Below the pieces are notes generated by a model, which was not told the DNA's origin, did no database searches, and saw nothing but the letters and a program-made list of their open reading frames with translations. Shown here in pieces: positions 24,701 to 36,700 of a DNA stretch of 64,000 nucleotides (position 1 is the first letter of the stretch; every line of letters begins with the position of its first letter). Origin of the DNA: Macrocystis pyrifera (taxonomy: Eukaryota; Sar; Phaeophyceae; Laminariales; Laminariaceae). The position numbers were made by a program, and so were the translations under genes. The DNA is taken from contig JASSKH010000001.1 of assembly GCA_031763025.1 (NCBI GenBank), forward strand, positions 23,561,840 through 23,625,839, written 5' to 3'.

Positions 24701-27700
24701 CGTCCAGGTGGGAGCTGAGGAGCGGCTACCTCTCGTTTGGCAACCCTCGGAGCGGTCTAGCGGAGAGCGTGCGCTGGAGGGGGGGGAGTTGGGCAGTGTC
24801 TACAACGGCGCCCCTGAAGATGCGCGTCTGGGGGGAGGAGTGGGTGGAGGTGGAGAGGGGAACCGGGTCGACGCGGGCGGCGGTGGTGGCGTGAGTCGGG
24901 GAGAGGGGAGGAGGATTGCCTTCTTGAGGGAGGTTCTTCTGCCCCTAAAAATTCTCAAACAGGAGCGGGTTCGCACTGTCATGTTCACGTACGTCTCGTT
25001 TTCGGTGAGAAGGGGGCACCGTTTTGCCGCCCCCGCTGCAGTAATTGTGGTATTTTTTAATATTCAACGGTAGGAGTAATGTGTATGGAGTAGGGTCATA
25101 CCACTGCTGTGTCTTAACACTACTCTGCGAGTTAAAGCTGCCTTGCAGACATTTTTCGGAGGGGCTTCATGTCAGCGGCACCATGTCTATGTGCGTCCCA
25201 CTGATCAACCAAGCGTTTCCTTTGTGCCTGGGCGATGCACCAGCGAACCATGCTGTACGGACAGGAGGGTGTTCAGTGTTTCGCACGTTGCTCGCCAAAA
25301 CATATAGCAAAGGTTAGAACGGAAAAACCAAAGGGTACGCCAACCCCTACTGAACAATGCCCTTCCTTGACTCTACTACTGTAGCGACCATCACAAAAAA
25401 AATGTATTTTTGGCAGTCGCTCACTTGAGGAGCCCCCGTCAAAGTGAGAAAGTGTTGGGCCCAACACCTACCCCCCTCCTACTCATTGAAACTGTCATCC
25501 ATGTGCAAGTCCGCCTCACAAGCGGTGCATAGTGGGATGTAGTCCACCCATTACGCGACTCCGGTAGTTTCGTCTGATTATCCAACCCCGTCACTCAGAT
25601 CAGTCAGATCGTGATGAGGAACAACAGAACGATACGCCCGTTTACTCAACAGATACATTCTACGATAGAGGCAGCACTTTTCCGCCAAACTGTTTTCTGA
25701 GTGTCGGTGCTCCTTAACCCGAAGCCATCGGAATGCCAATCTTATTTCGAAAAATGGCTTTTCTGTATATACTTTGGGCCATGGGATTATTCATCGGGAT
25801 GCAATTTGATTTTTGCCGAAGTCAGTTTTCGAGTGAGTTATATAGCTCCTAAAGTGAGGGGCCTCAGAAATAAAATGGTGTCCCTCTACTGCTGTAGCAT
25901 GCATCGGGCGCCCACGGGCCAAACGGCACCGTGCAACCGCGCCTTTTTGTTCGTCTCGGGACCTTTTTCGATCGTTGCGCGCGTCGCTTTGGAATCGCTC
26001 AGGCCATCTCGTATGGGTGCCAGGAAGTGTATCCACTGTGGGCGCTCAGCACGCTGGCGAGCGGAGGCTTGGATTGGACGACGAAACAGATTGGACAGGT
26101 GACGAAATAAACGAACGTTCCCCTATAGCAGGTACCCCTTACGTATCCATTTGCATGTATGCTATATTATTTCCAAGTCGGGCGCTTTCTAGATCTTTCG
26201 ACGGTTGACTCATGGCTTGAGTTGCTTCTCATCGAACTTGACGAAAGCATGAGGGTGCCCTCTGCGCGTTATCGGCAGCGGGGCCATGGCTTAGATCATA
26301 CCATTCAGGACGGAAGGTAAGGGCCCTTTGATATTCGTACTAATGCGTGCACGATCCTTTTATTTTCGTTCTAAGTGGTGAAGGACAGCTGTGGGACACC
26401 GATGGAAGGCTCCAAGAAAGCAAGCGCGTAAAATTCTCGGAATTTTCTGTAGGGTAAGTTTTCTTTCCGTGTCGCTCGTCGACGTTGTTTTTTTCCCGCG
26501 TCTGATGTGGGTAAATGTACACCGCTCTGGGCGTAAATGTAAGGACCGTTTAGACATTAAAATAGATACCAATAGTTCCTTATATTCGAGCTCAGAGTGG
26601 CATCAGCTATTACAGGGGTCCATAGTTAATAGGACCTATGGTACACATAAAAACCTATATATTTGCCTATTTTTACTAACAATATTTGGTCCTATTTACT
26701 ATGGTCCCCTGTAATATGCGAAAGCCCCAATACGCAATCCCAGCTGGTTAGGTATCTAACTACCAGTAATACCAGGGAAGTTGTAAAACATATACAACGG
26801 ATCGAGTGATATTGGGTGCTTTTGTTTATGTGGAGGAACTCCATTCCAGAGAAATGTTTGGGCTGAATAGTGCAACTTCGGTACCTGCAATAGGGCGGAT
26901 CCGAAAGAGATTGGGGTAGATTCTCAGCTGAGTTAAGCTCCGTCAATGGGAAAATGTTGGGGCTCAAAACGAGCGACTCATACCTACTTTAGCGCGGCTT
27001 GGTAAGAGACAGAAAACAACACTTCGGTCTGGTCGCCGCCTCTGGTTTCCCACAAAAGGTGACAACGCACCCTGACCTCCGGACCGCTCCACACATTCTT
27101 TGATCTCGCGTCGGGTTGCTTCACACGTTCAGTCCATTTCTACCTGGTCGGTGAAAACCCGACGCGCTCCGTCCCGGCATTGTAGGGATGCGAAGGTCTA
27201 TGGTCATACGACTACGGCCATGCATGATATTGAGTATCCCCCCCCCCCCCTCCTCATACGACTACGGCCATGCATGAGATCGAGTACATCTCTCCTATCA
27301 AGTACCCCCCCCCCCCCCCCCCCATTCCCCCTATACGTTTGCGCCCGTCCGTTCTCTCCTGCCGTACGCCTTTTCCATGGCGCGTGTGAAATTTCGACAC
27401 TGACTCGCTCCCCTTTCGGTTTTGCGCCCTCCCATCCGCTTTTTCGCGCTTCAGATCCTTTCGATGTGTGGCGGAGGCATGGTGATCGTCGAGCTCTGCG
27501 TGTATCCGTTCGTCGTCAAACGAATCGGCCCGACGAGGTCGCAGCGCTGGGCCTGCTGTATCGTGACCCCGGTCGTCCTTTCGTACCCCCTCCTCTCCGT
27601 GCTGCACGACGACAGGGGGGTGCTTCTGGCTTCCTCGCTAGCCCTGCTGTTCTTAACCAACGTGTCCATGACCGTGGTGAGCGTCACGCTCCCCCCTCCC

Positions 27701-28467
27701 GCTCCCCGTCTCTATTCCTCTCACATCTCCTGCGAGCACATGGCGGACACCGGCGATATAGATAGCAGCGAGTGCAGCAGGCGTCGTAGTCCTCTGTCTA
27801 TCCCCATCCGTTCGTTTTAAGCCCGGACGTTTTTCAAGATCGAGTGTTCCGCACAATTTTCCGCTTGCCTGGCATTAGCGTAACCTGTTATTCTAGCTCT
27901 ACTAGATGGAGCTGTTGCTGCTTCGGCTCAATTGCGGCACGTCGCAGCACCTGCGTCCAGACACAACGCACCCCAAATGCTGCACCCCCTCTCCCTCCCC
28001 CTCCCTCCACCCTACCCCACTCCTTTATTTCACCCACAACTACGGCCATGCATGACGTGAGGAGATCCCCCCCCCTCTCTACCCCCCCCGCGCAACAACA
28101 GGTATTTACTAATGTGTCTCTGGCGACCAACAACGCGGTACACCCCTCCCAACGCGGCACCGTCAACGGGCTGCAGATGATGCTGGGTTCGCTCGCGAAA
28201 GCGGCGGGCGCAGTCGTCTCCTCCACCGTGTTCGCTTGGTCCATCAGCTCCCCCCACCTTTTCCCGTTCGACAACCACTGCATCTTCCTCCTGTTCGCCC
28301 TCGGCATGGTCGTCGTCACGGCCACCAGCTGGAACATCGACATCTCCCCCATCAAGTGCGCGCCGGCGGGGGGCGGCGGCGGCGGCGACGGGTCTGTTGC
28401 TGCGCCCGTGTTGAAAGGGGGCGAGGTTGTCCCCCAAAGAAGCGGAGGAGCGGGGTCTGGTACCTGA
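15732..28467 (+). CDS. Major facilitator superfamily transporter, ZIFL-like, nine exons
   Basis: Exons: 15732-15939, 17804-17987, 22076-22179, 22591-22696, 23048-23158, 24482-25004, 26003-26098, 27455-27676, 28102-28467. All introns are GT-AG, phases match at every junction, and the sum is 1920 bases (639 residues plus TGA). Residues 33-56 form TM1. The MFS loop 2-3 signature WGRMADRYGR lies at 91-100. Exon 3 reads RVLTGALNGVVANAKTMISE, exon 4 WSVGLIVGSGLGGMLAEP, and exon 5 ends a helix in FFFLEETLD, all in the order of plant ZIFL/TetA-like carriers. Exon 7 carries QEVYPLWALST, exon 8 FVVKRIG, and exon 9 the last helices. Exon 6 adds a ~175-residue Gly/charged cytoplasmic loop, and exon 9 a Gly-rich tail, so the protein exceeds the ~480 residues usual for ZIFL. 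A proton-coupled transporter of metal chelates or organic ions is expected; the substrate is unknown. The introns (351-4088 bp) are full of repeats. Confidence 0.92.
17610..17750. mobile_element. MITE-2 copy in intron 1
   Basis: The inverted ends GGTCCCTCTAT..TGCCGG and CGGCATTATAGAGGGACC extend outward as TACAGCAGAAGTGG on the left and CCTACTGTA on the right. The full termini may therefore be TA-CAG(C/T)AG. Inside are further GCCGG/CCGGC repeats. Non-coding. Confidence 0.7.
18299..18314. other. Double TACCTGGTA micro-insertion
   Basis: The sequence reads TACCTGGTACCTGGTA, that is TA-CCTGG-TA-CCTGG-TA, as expected if the same TA was used twice. Lies in intron 2. Confidence 0.5.
18483..18780 (-). 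mobile_element. tRNA-derived SINE-like dimer in intron 2
   Basis: On the minus strand TAGCTCAGTCGG (perfect Pol III A box) reads from about 18725 and GGGTCCGAATC (B-box-like) at 18665-18675. A second head with TAGCTCAGTAGG lies near 18500-18511. Both are preceded by the same ~45-bp segment (GTTATAAGGATTACCCTGGG). The acceptor stem does not pair, so this is not a functional tRNA gene. Confidence 0.65.
19310..19885 (+). repeat. Direct repeat pair in intron 2
   Basis: 19310-19390 and 19799-19885 align by eye: CGATCGAAGTAT, then AGCTTGCAA.G, then CGA.ATCC.CGATCTC.CACCTGT and a T-rich end. Function unknown. Confidence 0.5.
20641..20749 (+). mobile_element. LINE 3'-end fragment, poly-C tail
   Basis: Matches the last ~110 bp of the LINE at 1545-2984 (GGAGGTGT...AGGAGTA, CGTCAATGG, GACTTAGGCAAGCAACAAA.GAGTAC) and ends in seven C. 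Severely 5'-truncated. Lies in intron 2 in the same orientation as the host gene. Confidence 0.75.
23411..23582. mobile_element. MITE-1 composite in intron 5
   Basis: A MITE-1 unit (GGGGAACCATAGTAAATAGG to CCTATTTACTATGGGCC) is joined to a second inverted half ending CCTATTTAATATGTTCCCCC. It looks like one MITE inserted in, or recombined with, another. Confidence 0.7.
24023..24039. repeat. Poly-C run (17 C)
   Basis: A run of 17 C after CATCATCATA in intron 5. Possibly the tail of a decayed poly-C retroposon. Confidence 0.6.
26608..26716. mobile_element. MITE-1 copy in intron 7, best preserved
   Basis: Near-perfect terminal repeats TATTACAGGGGTCCATAG and CTATGGTCCCCTGTAATA, 109 bp in all, with TA at both edges. 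It can serve as the family reference. Confidence 0.8.
27205..27323 (+). repeat. Two poly-C-tailed short repeats in intron 7
   Basis: CATACGACTACGGCCATGCA occurs at 27205 and again at 27255. Each copy is followed within 15-30 bp by GAGTAT or AAGTA and a C-run (13 C ending 27250, 19 C ending 27323). A third copy (ACAACTACGGCCATGCATGA) is in intron 8 at 28035-28070, again followed by C-runs. Confidence 0.65.
28035..28070 (+). repeat. Third copy of the poly-C-tailed short repeat, intron 8
   Basis: ACTACGGCCATGCATGA followed by GGAGATCCCC and further C-runs, just upstream of the exon 9 acceptor at 28101. Confidence 0.6.
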
Positions 28468-31400
28468 ATAGACCCTACTTGTAGCTCTGCAGCGGCATGG
28501 ATATCACCCACTCACTGGTGTACTAGATGCTGTAGTATTCAAAAGCTTTTTTGTTTTGCTGAGGCTCCGCACTCTTTGAAGAAACCCTGTTCTACACTTC
28601 TCGCCAAGTAATCCACTTTCTGACTGGTACTGGTGCTGTACGGTAGAGGGGCGGGTCGCTTTTTAAGTCTTGTCGGTCAATTGTCATCTGATCAGAGCGA
28701 CTCGGCCGGATTACTACCCTACTGCCGTTTTTTTCAGATATTTAGTTTTTTCCAAGTTTTGTTCAAGTTTTCGCGATATGCACATCGCCATGGTATGGAT
28801 TGCTTGTTGCTCTACGTACATATATACGACGATACGTTCGGTTTTACAATTATTTGTCTAGGGTGTACAATGTGGTTCAGTAAACATGTGTACTGTGTTG
28901 TTGTATTTCTTTTCTTGAGGTATTCTTCCACTCGAGGGTTATTGGAGCCTGCCATGCGATCATAGCATAGATGTTTGGCAAAGTGCCAAAGAATAACTGC
29001 GATGTAACCACTCGGTTCTCGTGCGCCGTATCTTCGCGGGACATCGAGTCTGAGATCGCTGCGAAAAGGAAGGGAAATATTGAAGTCGCTGGACATTTTC
29101 GACATATGAAATGCTACAAAGTTACAAATCGGGCGGGAAGTTTCGAACATCTTGGCTGATGTTCCGAATCTCGAGTACATCCGTAATGGGCAACTATCAT
29201 GCTGCACGCGCCAGGCGGATCTACTTCTCCTCGAACCGCAAATAAATCCTCAAGTGTATCGGACTCAGCGGAAACTCACTTCCACTTCCTTCGGACACAC
29301 CAGGGAGGTAAGCGGTAGAGCCAGGATCGTGCACGCGCGGGGCACCTGCAATAGGTACGTTGGGGCATCGGTGCCCCAAGAGAATTTAGATAAGACGTCG
29401 TTCAATCTTCAGGCGGGGGTCGAGACTAACGAGGATCGACGGGTGTTCCTCGGCAATGTCGGCGCCTAAGTTTTCGCGGAGACGATCATGAGCACTGTGA
29501 GTGGGCAGTCTGCGAGATACAATGCAGCCGTCACGAGAAGCCATTATCCACATTGCGCCGACACCGTTTCAAGCGGTCTAGGACAGGATAGACCCGTTTA
29601 AAGTAAACCTCGTGGTATGCACGGCGTCGGTGCCGCGACCTTTCGTTTACAAGGGGGTCCGAGTCACCCCACGGTAGGGGTTGCACTGTTTGGGCCAAAG
29701 GTTTCTGACCGATCGAGTTCCCTAAGTGAGGAACCAGCAGTTAGGATGAAAATTTTACTCTTACATTCGTTTTAGGATAATCGCATGCAAGTGCCGGTCG
29801 GGTGGCGCGAAGAAGTTTCTTCTAAGTATTATATCGGGTGAGATATTGAGCTACTAATGCGAGGAGCTCAGGAACGTCTGGTGCACCCCTACCGTGGGAT
29901 GGCTCGTCCCACATCCTATAGCTCCCAGTGTCTGGGGAAATGGTATTCGACTTTCAGTTGGGTAAGACGCTTCGGTCCTCTATAGCGAGGCAGTGGTAGT
30001 GTTTGCAGACCGGGACTGCCCAGCGATTTGCGCTTTTCGGACGGTAATGACGTACGTCTCTGCCGCACAACGGATTGGGGGGGGGCTTAACCTCCGGGCA
30101 CCTAGTCCCCACTGTTACGGCAGAAGGGAGTCGGGACCGTCTCTCTCTCTCTGTCTCTCTCCAGCCCGTATGACGGCGAACCTACATATGTGGATGGCAG
30201 AGCTGCCAAACCACTTCACGATTACTCCTTTCGAGTGGGAGGACGCTAGCGAGCTACCATTGTCTCCAGAGTCGAAAAGGATTTTGCGGCGTGTGCAGGA
30301 AAGGACTGAATCAATGTTACAGAAGTTTGGGTGAGACAGCTCTGCCCCTGAGCAGTGGCTAACTACAAACACAGAAGAGGCGTAACGAAGTATGGGCGGG
30401 ACCACAGGCCGGTGCAGGAGGAATCATCCAATCCAATACTTATATTACATGATCCACGGTAGAGAGACAGAATACAACAGTAAAATGGCGATTCAATCGA
30501 TGGGCCCAAAACTTGGCACAAATAATGGAACCGTCGATGATATCGAAATGTCTCGAAATTTGTATCGCAACGAGATCACTTCTTCTTTTCGCTCCCGGAA
30601 CCTCGGGAGTGGAGTTGGTCGCAACACTTCTTGAGAGCATCCCATCCACCCGGCAGTAGGAGTAGTCTTCTTATGCTTGTATACCTAGATCATTTACAGG
30701 TACTAACTCCGCGCAGAATACGTGATATGTTTGTCTACTCAGCACGGGGGGAAATACCAGACCAGACCTCCTGTCCGCCTCATCCAATCAATTACTTACA
30801 TTAAATCATCCACGGTAGAGGCAGAATACAACAGTAGATGCCCGTTTCTTGAGTCGGCGATCTATCTTAAACACCTTTCACGCCCACTTCAGCCGCCCGG
30901 GATTATACATGGCTACTCTACTGGCTCCTCATTCGTGTATTCTCTCTGCACCCTCACGAAAGCGCGTACTCATCGGTCAGCCAGACCAGTCGCGGCGTGT
31001 TGTGAATCGCGTCCGCTAATACGCGACCTACCACGGGGAGAAGCTGCCTCGGCGACACTACGCATGCCTGACCCCCTCCATTCCATGCCACCGACGGTGC
31101 TTGCGAGCCGTCTACCGGCAGCCACCAAGACTACTGCAACAGCCGTCATCGCGGTCAAGGCCGTCTTTATGGTTGTTGCAGCCGGGACCACGGCTGCCGC
31201 GACGGTGGTATCGATCCCCCCCACCCCGGCGGCTGCGCCTGCTTCTTTCGCGAAAAAAGGCTGCAATGGTACGGTACAGTCACCCCCGGACGAACGCATT
31301 CCATCAAAAAGGACGGTCCACCAAGGTATTTCAGCAAGACCACACTGTCGCAGTTGCGCCCATCAAACCTACCACACAACAAAATAATTCGGCTATCGTC

Positions 31401-32055
31401 TCTATCGGAACAATATTAACACTGCCATGATCAATGGGCAAGGGCAATATTTATACATTATATATTTTCATTCTCACTGGCCTCGATAGATCGATGGCTA
31501 GTTACGTTTGTTGGGGGGTTCCACAAGCACAGGAAAACGCGTTCCCATTTTGGGAGTGTATTCTCAAAGGTTCCTTCCATGGTTACAGCAAGGAGCCTTC
31601 TGCTTCCTGCAGCCCAACCTGTGCCTACCCCGTGAATCCTCGACGCACCACTCGTCAGGACAGTAGCTACTCTTCAACGTACTAAATCCTAGCGCCGCCG
31701 TGCCGCAACAACTGACCCTGGCATTGTACGTATCCATAGACGTCACTGATATATCTACATATTTCAAGTTTATGTATATCGTTTACGAGGATATTGAACG
31801 TGGATTACGTTCGACCGACGTTTCATTCAACTTGCACTGGTAGCTGTATCGTTTTTTGTTACCAAGGCAAGCCTTGTCCGACGTTTCAAGCGTTTCAGTT
31901 TGGTGGTGCGATGTGTCTCTCGCGAACTACAGGAAAACAGAATATATGATAGGTATGCAATGTACTGTTGTTCGATAGGTCGACGGTCGCGCGTCTTACT
32001 TGAAATAAAGCGTTACAGCAGTGCTAGAGTACCTTGCATTAAATCACTTTCATTT
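28468..32055. other. 3' flank of the transporter gene, no recognised gene
   Basis: Frames at 29993-30334, 30722-31387 (plus) and 30970-31299 (minus, Ala-rich) have no motif I can name. A ~60-bp direct repeat (CATCCAAT.CAATACTTA/TTACTTACATTA, then CCACGGTAGAG.CAGAATACAACAGTA) lies at 30425-30485 and 30780-30838. A repeat around the motif CATCGCCATGG.ATGGATTG (28790) resembles segments at 23905 and 25778. Confidence 0.4.
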
Positions 32056-32445
32056 TCCTGCTCAACGCGAAGTAGAAGGTTCTACCCTCAGCGACTTTCT
32101 GGACACGCCGTGAGCACAAGCCAGATGTCCCGGCCCTTCACCCCGCCCTGCACAATACGTCCGTTCGTTTTTGTCGCGCATAGACTTCTTCAGCATGGCC
32201 ACTGCTCCACTTTTCGTCGATAAACATCGAAGTTGCCACGATAGCAGTACATACCGCCTCACGCTTTCGGCGATTGAACAAACACACTCAGAATAAATGT
32301 CACGTGCATACATACCCATACTAGCCGAGACTCGAACCCCAGCCACAACCGCCACAGCAAGGATATTGGTCTATCGCATTTCGATGCACTCACTGATATG
32401 ATAGGCCAAGCCTGAGTCAGTTCATAGAAGCCCCTCCAGGGCATA
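32056..32445 (-). mobile_element. tRNA-derived SINE, complete-looking
   Basis: The minus strand holds GGTTCGAGTCTC (B box, 32328-32339), preceded by a tRNA-like head. It is followed by a body (CGCCGAAAGCGTGAG..., ATGCGCGACAAAAACGAACG) that aligns with the segment inside both MULE copies at 38711-38985 and 45576-45852. About 390 bp. It lies just left of the MULE pair. Confidence 0.65.
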
Positions 32446-32574
32446 CATAATATATATATTATCGCTTAGAATACACAAGACAAGGAAGAAAGGGGGAGAA
32501 CATGAAGTACACACACAACAAGAAGAAGTAGAACAAGAAAAAGAAGGGAGAAAGCGGCGGACAAGATACGGCCC

Positions 32575-32583
32575 AACCCGCTG
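32575..32583. repeat. Target-site duplication, left (AACCCGCTG)
   Basis: Nine bases, AACCCGCTG, directly before the MULE A terminal repeat. The same nine bases recur at 40288-40296 and 47228-47236. Nine bp is the usual Mutator/MULE duplication length. Confidence 0.9.
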
Positions 32584-33068
32584 GGGACCTGGTATAAGTA
32601 CCCCATGGGGTACGTGGATAAAAAGTACCCCAAAGAGGTACTTTTAAAAGTGCACGTACCCCAAACAAACCATAGGGTTTCTACAGTGTACTCGTAGTGC
32701 ATTTCGTTTGTGCCGGCAAGATCCCCCACGCCACGCCGGGCCATCGCCTATCGACACGTCTGGTCCGTTCCCGTCCCAGCTTCCACTCGCCAGCACCGCA
32801 GAGCAAGCCAAACGGAAAACACCCCAAGCCAAGGAAACAGCAGCTAGAAGCACACGCACAGCTCTCCATCGTCGGGCACTGCAGGCAATTAGAGCGGTAA
32901 AGAGAGAGGCTTCAGAGCTTCGAGCCAGCAAGCCTGGTAGGGAAGTCTTCTGCTGTAGCAAGCGCCAACCTACCCCAACAGCAATAGAAGGTTAGCAGTC
33001 CTCGTCTAAGTGCTGGTGTTGTTGTAATACCTCGTCGAGACAGCTTGTTCCGGGTTATCTCCTCGCCA

Positions 33069-33578
33069 AACAGAGCAGATACAACCAACCTGTTGTGGCG
33101 GGCTGACCGGTTTATTTTTTGTAATTTGAATTTGAAATATTTCAAGGGCTTGACTTCTTACGTACGTACGAAACTCACATTCTCTCATCCTTCCGAGAAT
33201 ACTCTGCTTCGCGGGCGGCCAGAGAAGATACAACCAACTTGTTTGTTACCGTTTTTTTTTTGTTAATTTGCATTTTGAAATATGTACAAGGACTCCGCTT
33301 CGCGGGCGGCCAACGCCGCGCGCTGCGCTCGCGAAGGGACACGTCAAACGGAATTGCGAAGGAAGTACACACTTGCGCGAATCTGGCGACTTAAAAATGA
33401 CAATATCTCCATGCAACATTGTGCAGCTGCTGTTGTTGGGTCTCGCACCTGCAGCAGTAGGCATGCGAACATACTTGTGCGAATTTGGCGATTACAAAAT
33501 GACAATAGCTCCATCATGCAACATTGTGCATCTGCTGTTGTTGGGTCTCGCACCTGCAGCAGTAGGCGCGCGCACACA
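33069..33578 (+). repeat. Subterminal imperfect tandem repeats of MULE A
   Basis: Two duplications. One of ~150-bp period starts AGATACAACCAACYTGTT (33069, 33220) and ends in CTTCGCGGGCGGCC. One of 102-bp period starts at 33372 and 33474, with CTGCTGTTGTTGGGTCTCGC in both units. MULE B has the same at about 40780-41290. Confidence 0.75.
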
Positions 33579-33785
33579 AGGAACGTTGATTCCCATGGCA
33601 TCGGCCTGACAGCGTTCATGTGTTTTTTTCACAACCAACCCTCCTGAGATATCCGAGGTGGAAGTTGTATTCCGGGTAGATGATGTAGGGGTCTGATCAG
33701 GTGTATCTCGACACGTGATATTTGACACGAATGGTGTTTTGCGTTGTCATGAATCCTTACGCACTTGACGTGTTGATTCGAGGTA

Positions 33786-36700
33786 GTGTCGGCATTCACG
33801 ATTCATAGCAACAATACCACGAACGGTGTTTTTCGTCGGTCGTCAAGAACGTCCGGTGCTTCGTCTGAACGGCAGGAGCAAGACGAGGACAGCATCATGG
33901 CTGGACTTAAGAACAGTTCAACTCGGAAGAAAAACAGCAAGCGAAGGCATCAACGCAGGGACAGCAAGACAAAGCTTAGCGAGACGGGCAAGGTAAGAAG
34001 AAGGCCGTCGATTTTCTCGTAGTAACTCGCAGAAAGGTAGAGAATGGCGCCAAGCATCGGCACACCGGGCGTTGCGATGTAAACCTCGGTTAAAGGCCTC
34101 CTGCACGTATGCAACATGTATCCCAATTATGTCCCTCGCGTCCGTTCCATCTCTGTGCGTGTGTTTGTACCGGTTTGGATTAGTGTGGGTGTACCTTCAA
34201 AGTGAAGGTCAACTGCAACAACAACAAGCCACCGACGATGGGGAAGGTAAGCCCAGTTTCCTGCTCCTTCCTGCCTTGTTTTGCCCGGATGGTCAGTACA
34301 ATTTGCTACGCTTCTTATTCATGAACTCCCCGGAAGGGACAATGCGGTGATAGTGTTATTTTGCACACGTTACCTATCGCCCGGCACAGGTCTGCCTTGA
34401 GCACGTCGATGAGTGTTCGGCAAGGGTGGAGCTGATCAGGAACAAGGATATGGTTCCTCCTGACCGCATTGAGGAAGAATGCCTTGAAGATATTCGACAT
34501 TGGACGAAGACAGGGATAACCTATTTCGACATGTTCAGGTTGATCGCAAGTCACTTCGCGCCTCTTGAACTAGGAGAGACGGGCCGTCAGAAGGCGAGTG
34601 AAACAGCACAGGTTTAAGTATGCTGAGGGGTGGAGGATGCACGTTGACACCGGCCGTAGAAATTGATGTGCTCAAGCTGTGCAGGCGTACTTGCCTCATA
34701 AGCATTACGTAGGCAAACACACAAAACAGGCGGGATGCTACAAAGTGTGTGGTACGACTCGCCTGTATGCATCACCCCTTGTCGTCATACCACCTCATCT
34801 GTCTGTCGGGCAGGGCATGTTGGCGGGGCTACCGGGGCCACTAATAATGACCTTGCCAATGTCGTACATCATTTTAAAGCTTGAGCGTGCAAACGCTCAT
34901 AGAAAGGGTCGTTGACTGCGCATGTTCTCTAGAACACTGTGTTCTCCTGGAGAACAAGGTACCGCCATTCATCCCTTCGTCGCGTGTTAGCCTCCCACGT
35001 ATACCGCACATATTCGCATGCTTGCAAACGTCCGCTCAGCATACTTTGCTCCCTCTATTACCATGACGCTTACTCGTAGTGCTTGCGATCCTCCCTCCAA
35101 TGTTCCAGGTTCGGAACATGGCAAAGAAAGTGGGACGCAAAATGTGGTCGACGCCCACCGACGCAATGGATCTAGTGACGTCGTTGAAGGGCACGCCTGG
35201 TTGCTACGTCAAGTGGGACTTGGACGGTTCAGGTCGACTGAACAAGATTTTCTGGTCTACCGCCGATCAGCAACTCCTTGTGCAGCAATACGGCCACCTT
35301 GTTATTCAGGATAACACCTGCCTGACGAACAAGTGAGTCTCGTTCGTGGAAACCACAACGCTGTTCGATTGCCCATGGTGCGCCAGACTTTGACAACCGC
35401 TTTGCATATATGTCTTAACAGTTTCGCAGTTGTGGTATCGCCGAAACGGTCCGTCGTGTTTCCAACGTGTTCCTGCGTTCTTCGTGTGTGCAGGTATGAC
35501 CTGAAACTGATGTTGTTCATCGGTGTTGATTCCGAGAACAAGTCTGTAGTTCTGGCCCAAGGTTTCTTCTCGGACGAGCAGACGACCTCGTTCGCGTACG
35601 CCTTAAAGCATTTTGTCGCCATTTGTGGTGGGCACCCTGAGGTGAGTTGACGGCCAGTCTCTAAACTGTGTTATTCAACGGTCATTTACCACGAACGATT
35701 TATTGAGCGCGACGATAGCTAAAGGGGTGTGCATTCACGTATTGTCGACTGAAGGGTTGGCCGCTTACTTCGTGAAGCGTGAGGTGCTCTGCGTTTTTCG
35801 GGTGCTTGCCATGGCCGCAGTGAAAGTTGGTGATGAGTTGCTCTGCTTGCCTCCACTTCTCGTCGATCGAACATGTTATGCCACTGCCTATTTGGTGCTC
35901 GCGTGTCACGCCCGTACGGGCAGAACCTTAACGTGTTGTGTTAATTGTGTATTCCCTCCCACCGTGAAGGTTATTATTACGGACGCCGACGCTGCCATGA
36001 CAAGCGCGGTTGCGGAGCATCTTCCAAACACAGTGCACTTGCATTGCCTTTGGCACTTGATGAAAAATGTCAAGAAGAAGTGCCAAGGCGCGCTCGGGCA
36101 AAGCACTTCACACCTACAGGGCTTGATATATGCTTGCGCATATGCTACGTCGGAGAATGTAAGTGGCACGGTCCAGACTGCAAGGACCGGCGACCACGGT
36201 TCGCTGCGGTTTTGCGCCGCGTTTGTTGCGTTGTTTTGTTTTTATGGAGTGTCCAATACCTGGTGCATATAGCCTTACCAGCGTTTTCCGTGGGTTCTTG
36301 TCGCCGTGTCGCTCGTCCACGGGTTGCAGGCCTTTGACGGGGTGTGGGCGAAAGTAATGGAAATGGTCAAGGACTCGACGTGTCAAGCGTACCTCAGCGG
36401 CTACCTATTCGGGTGAGTCCGTCGGTCAGACGGGCACGAGCATGGTTTTCGGTTTCTGCTCAGAGACAAAAGCATATTGCCTTGCTAGACAGAACGATAA
36501 AATTATCTCATGGTTCAATCGTTGTATTTACAGGCAACGGAAGCACTGGGCCCGCTGCTACCACCCGACCGCTATGACCCTGAACATGACAGCATCATCG
36601 AGGGTGGAGGGAATCTTCGGTGTGCTAAAAACACGCCACGTCATCAACAGGAAATCCACCCTGAACTGGGTGAAGGAGGAGCTGGCCAGACGAACAAGGG

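Noticed and set aside
24426-25073. Independent 215-codon gene
   Set aside because: Its frame is exon 6 of the transporter; the AG acceptor at 24481 and GT donor at 25005 join it in phase to exons 5 and 7.
27888-28511. 207-codon minus-strand frame
   Set aside because: Antisense to exon 9 of the transporter, which has correct splice sites and helices on the plus strand.
36114-36386. Minus-strand frames shared by both MULEs
   Set aside because: Antisense shadows of conserved transposase exons.
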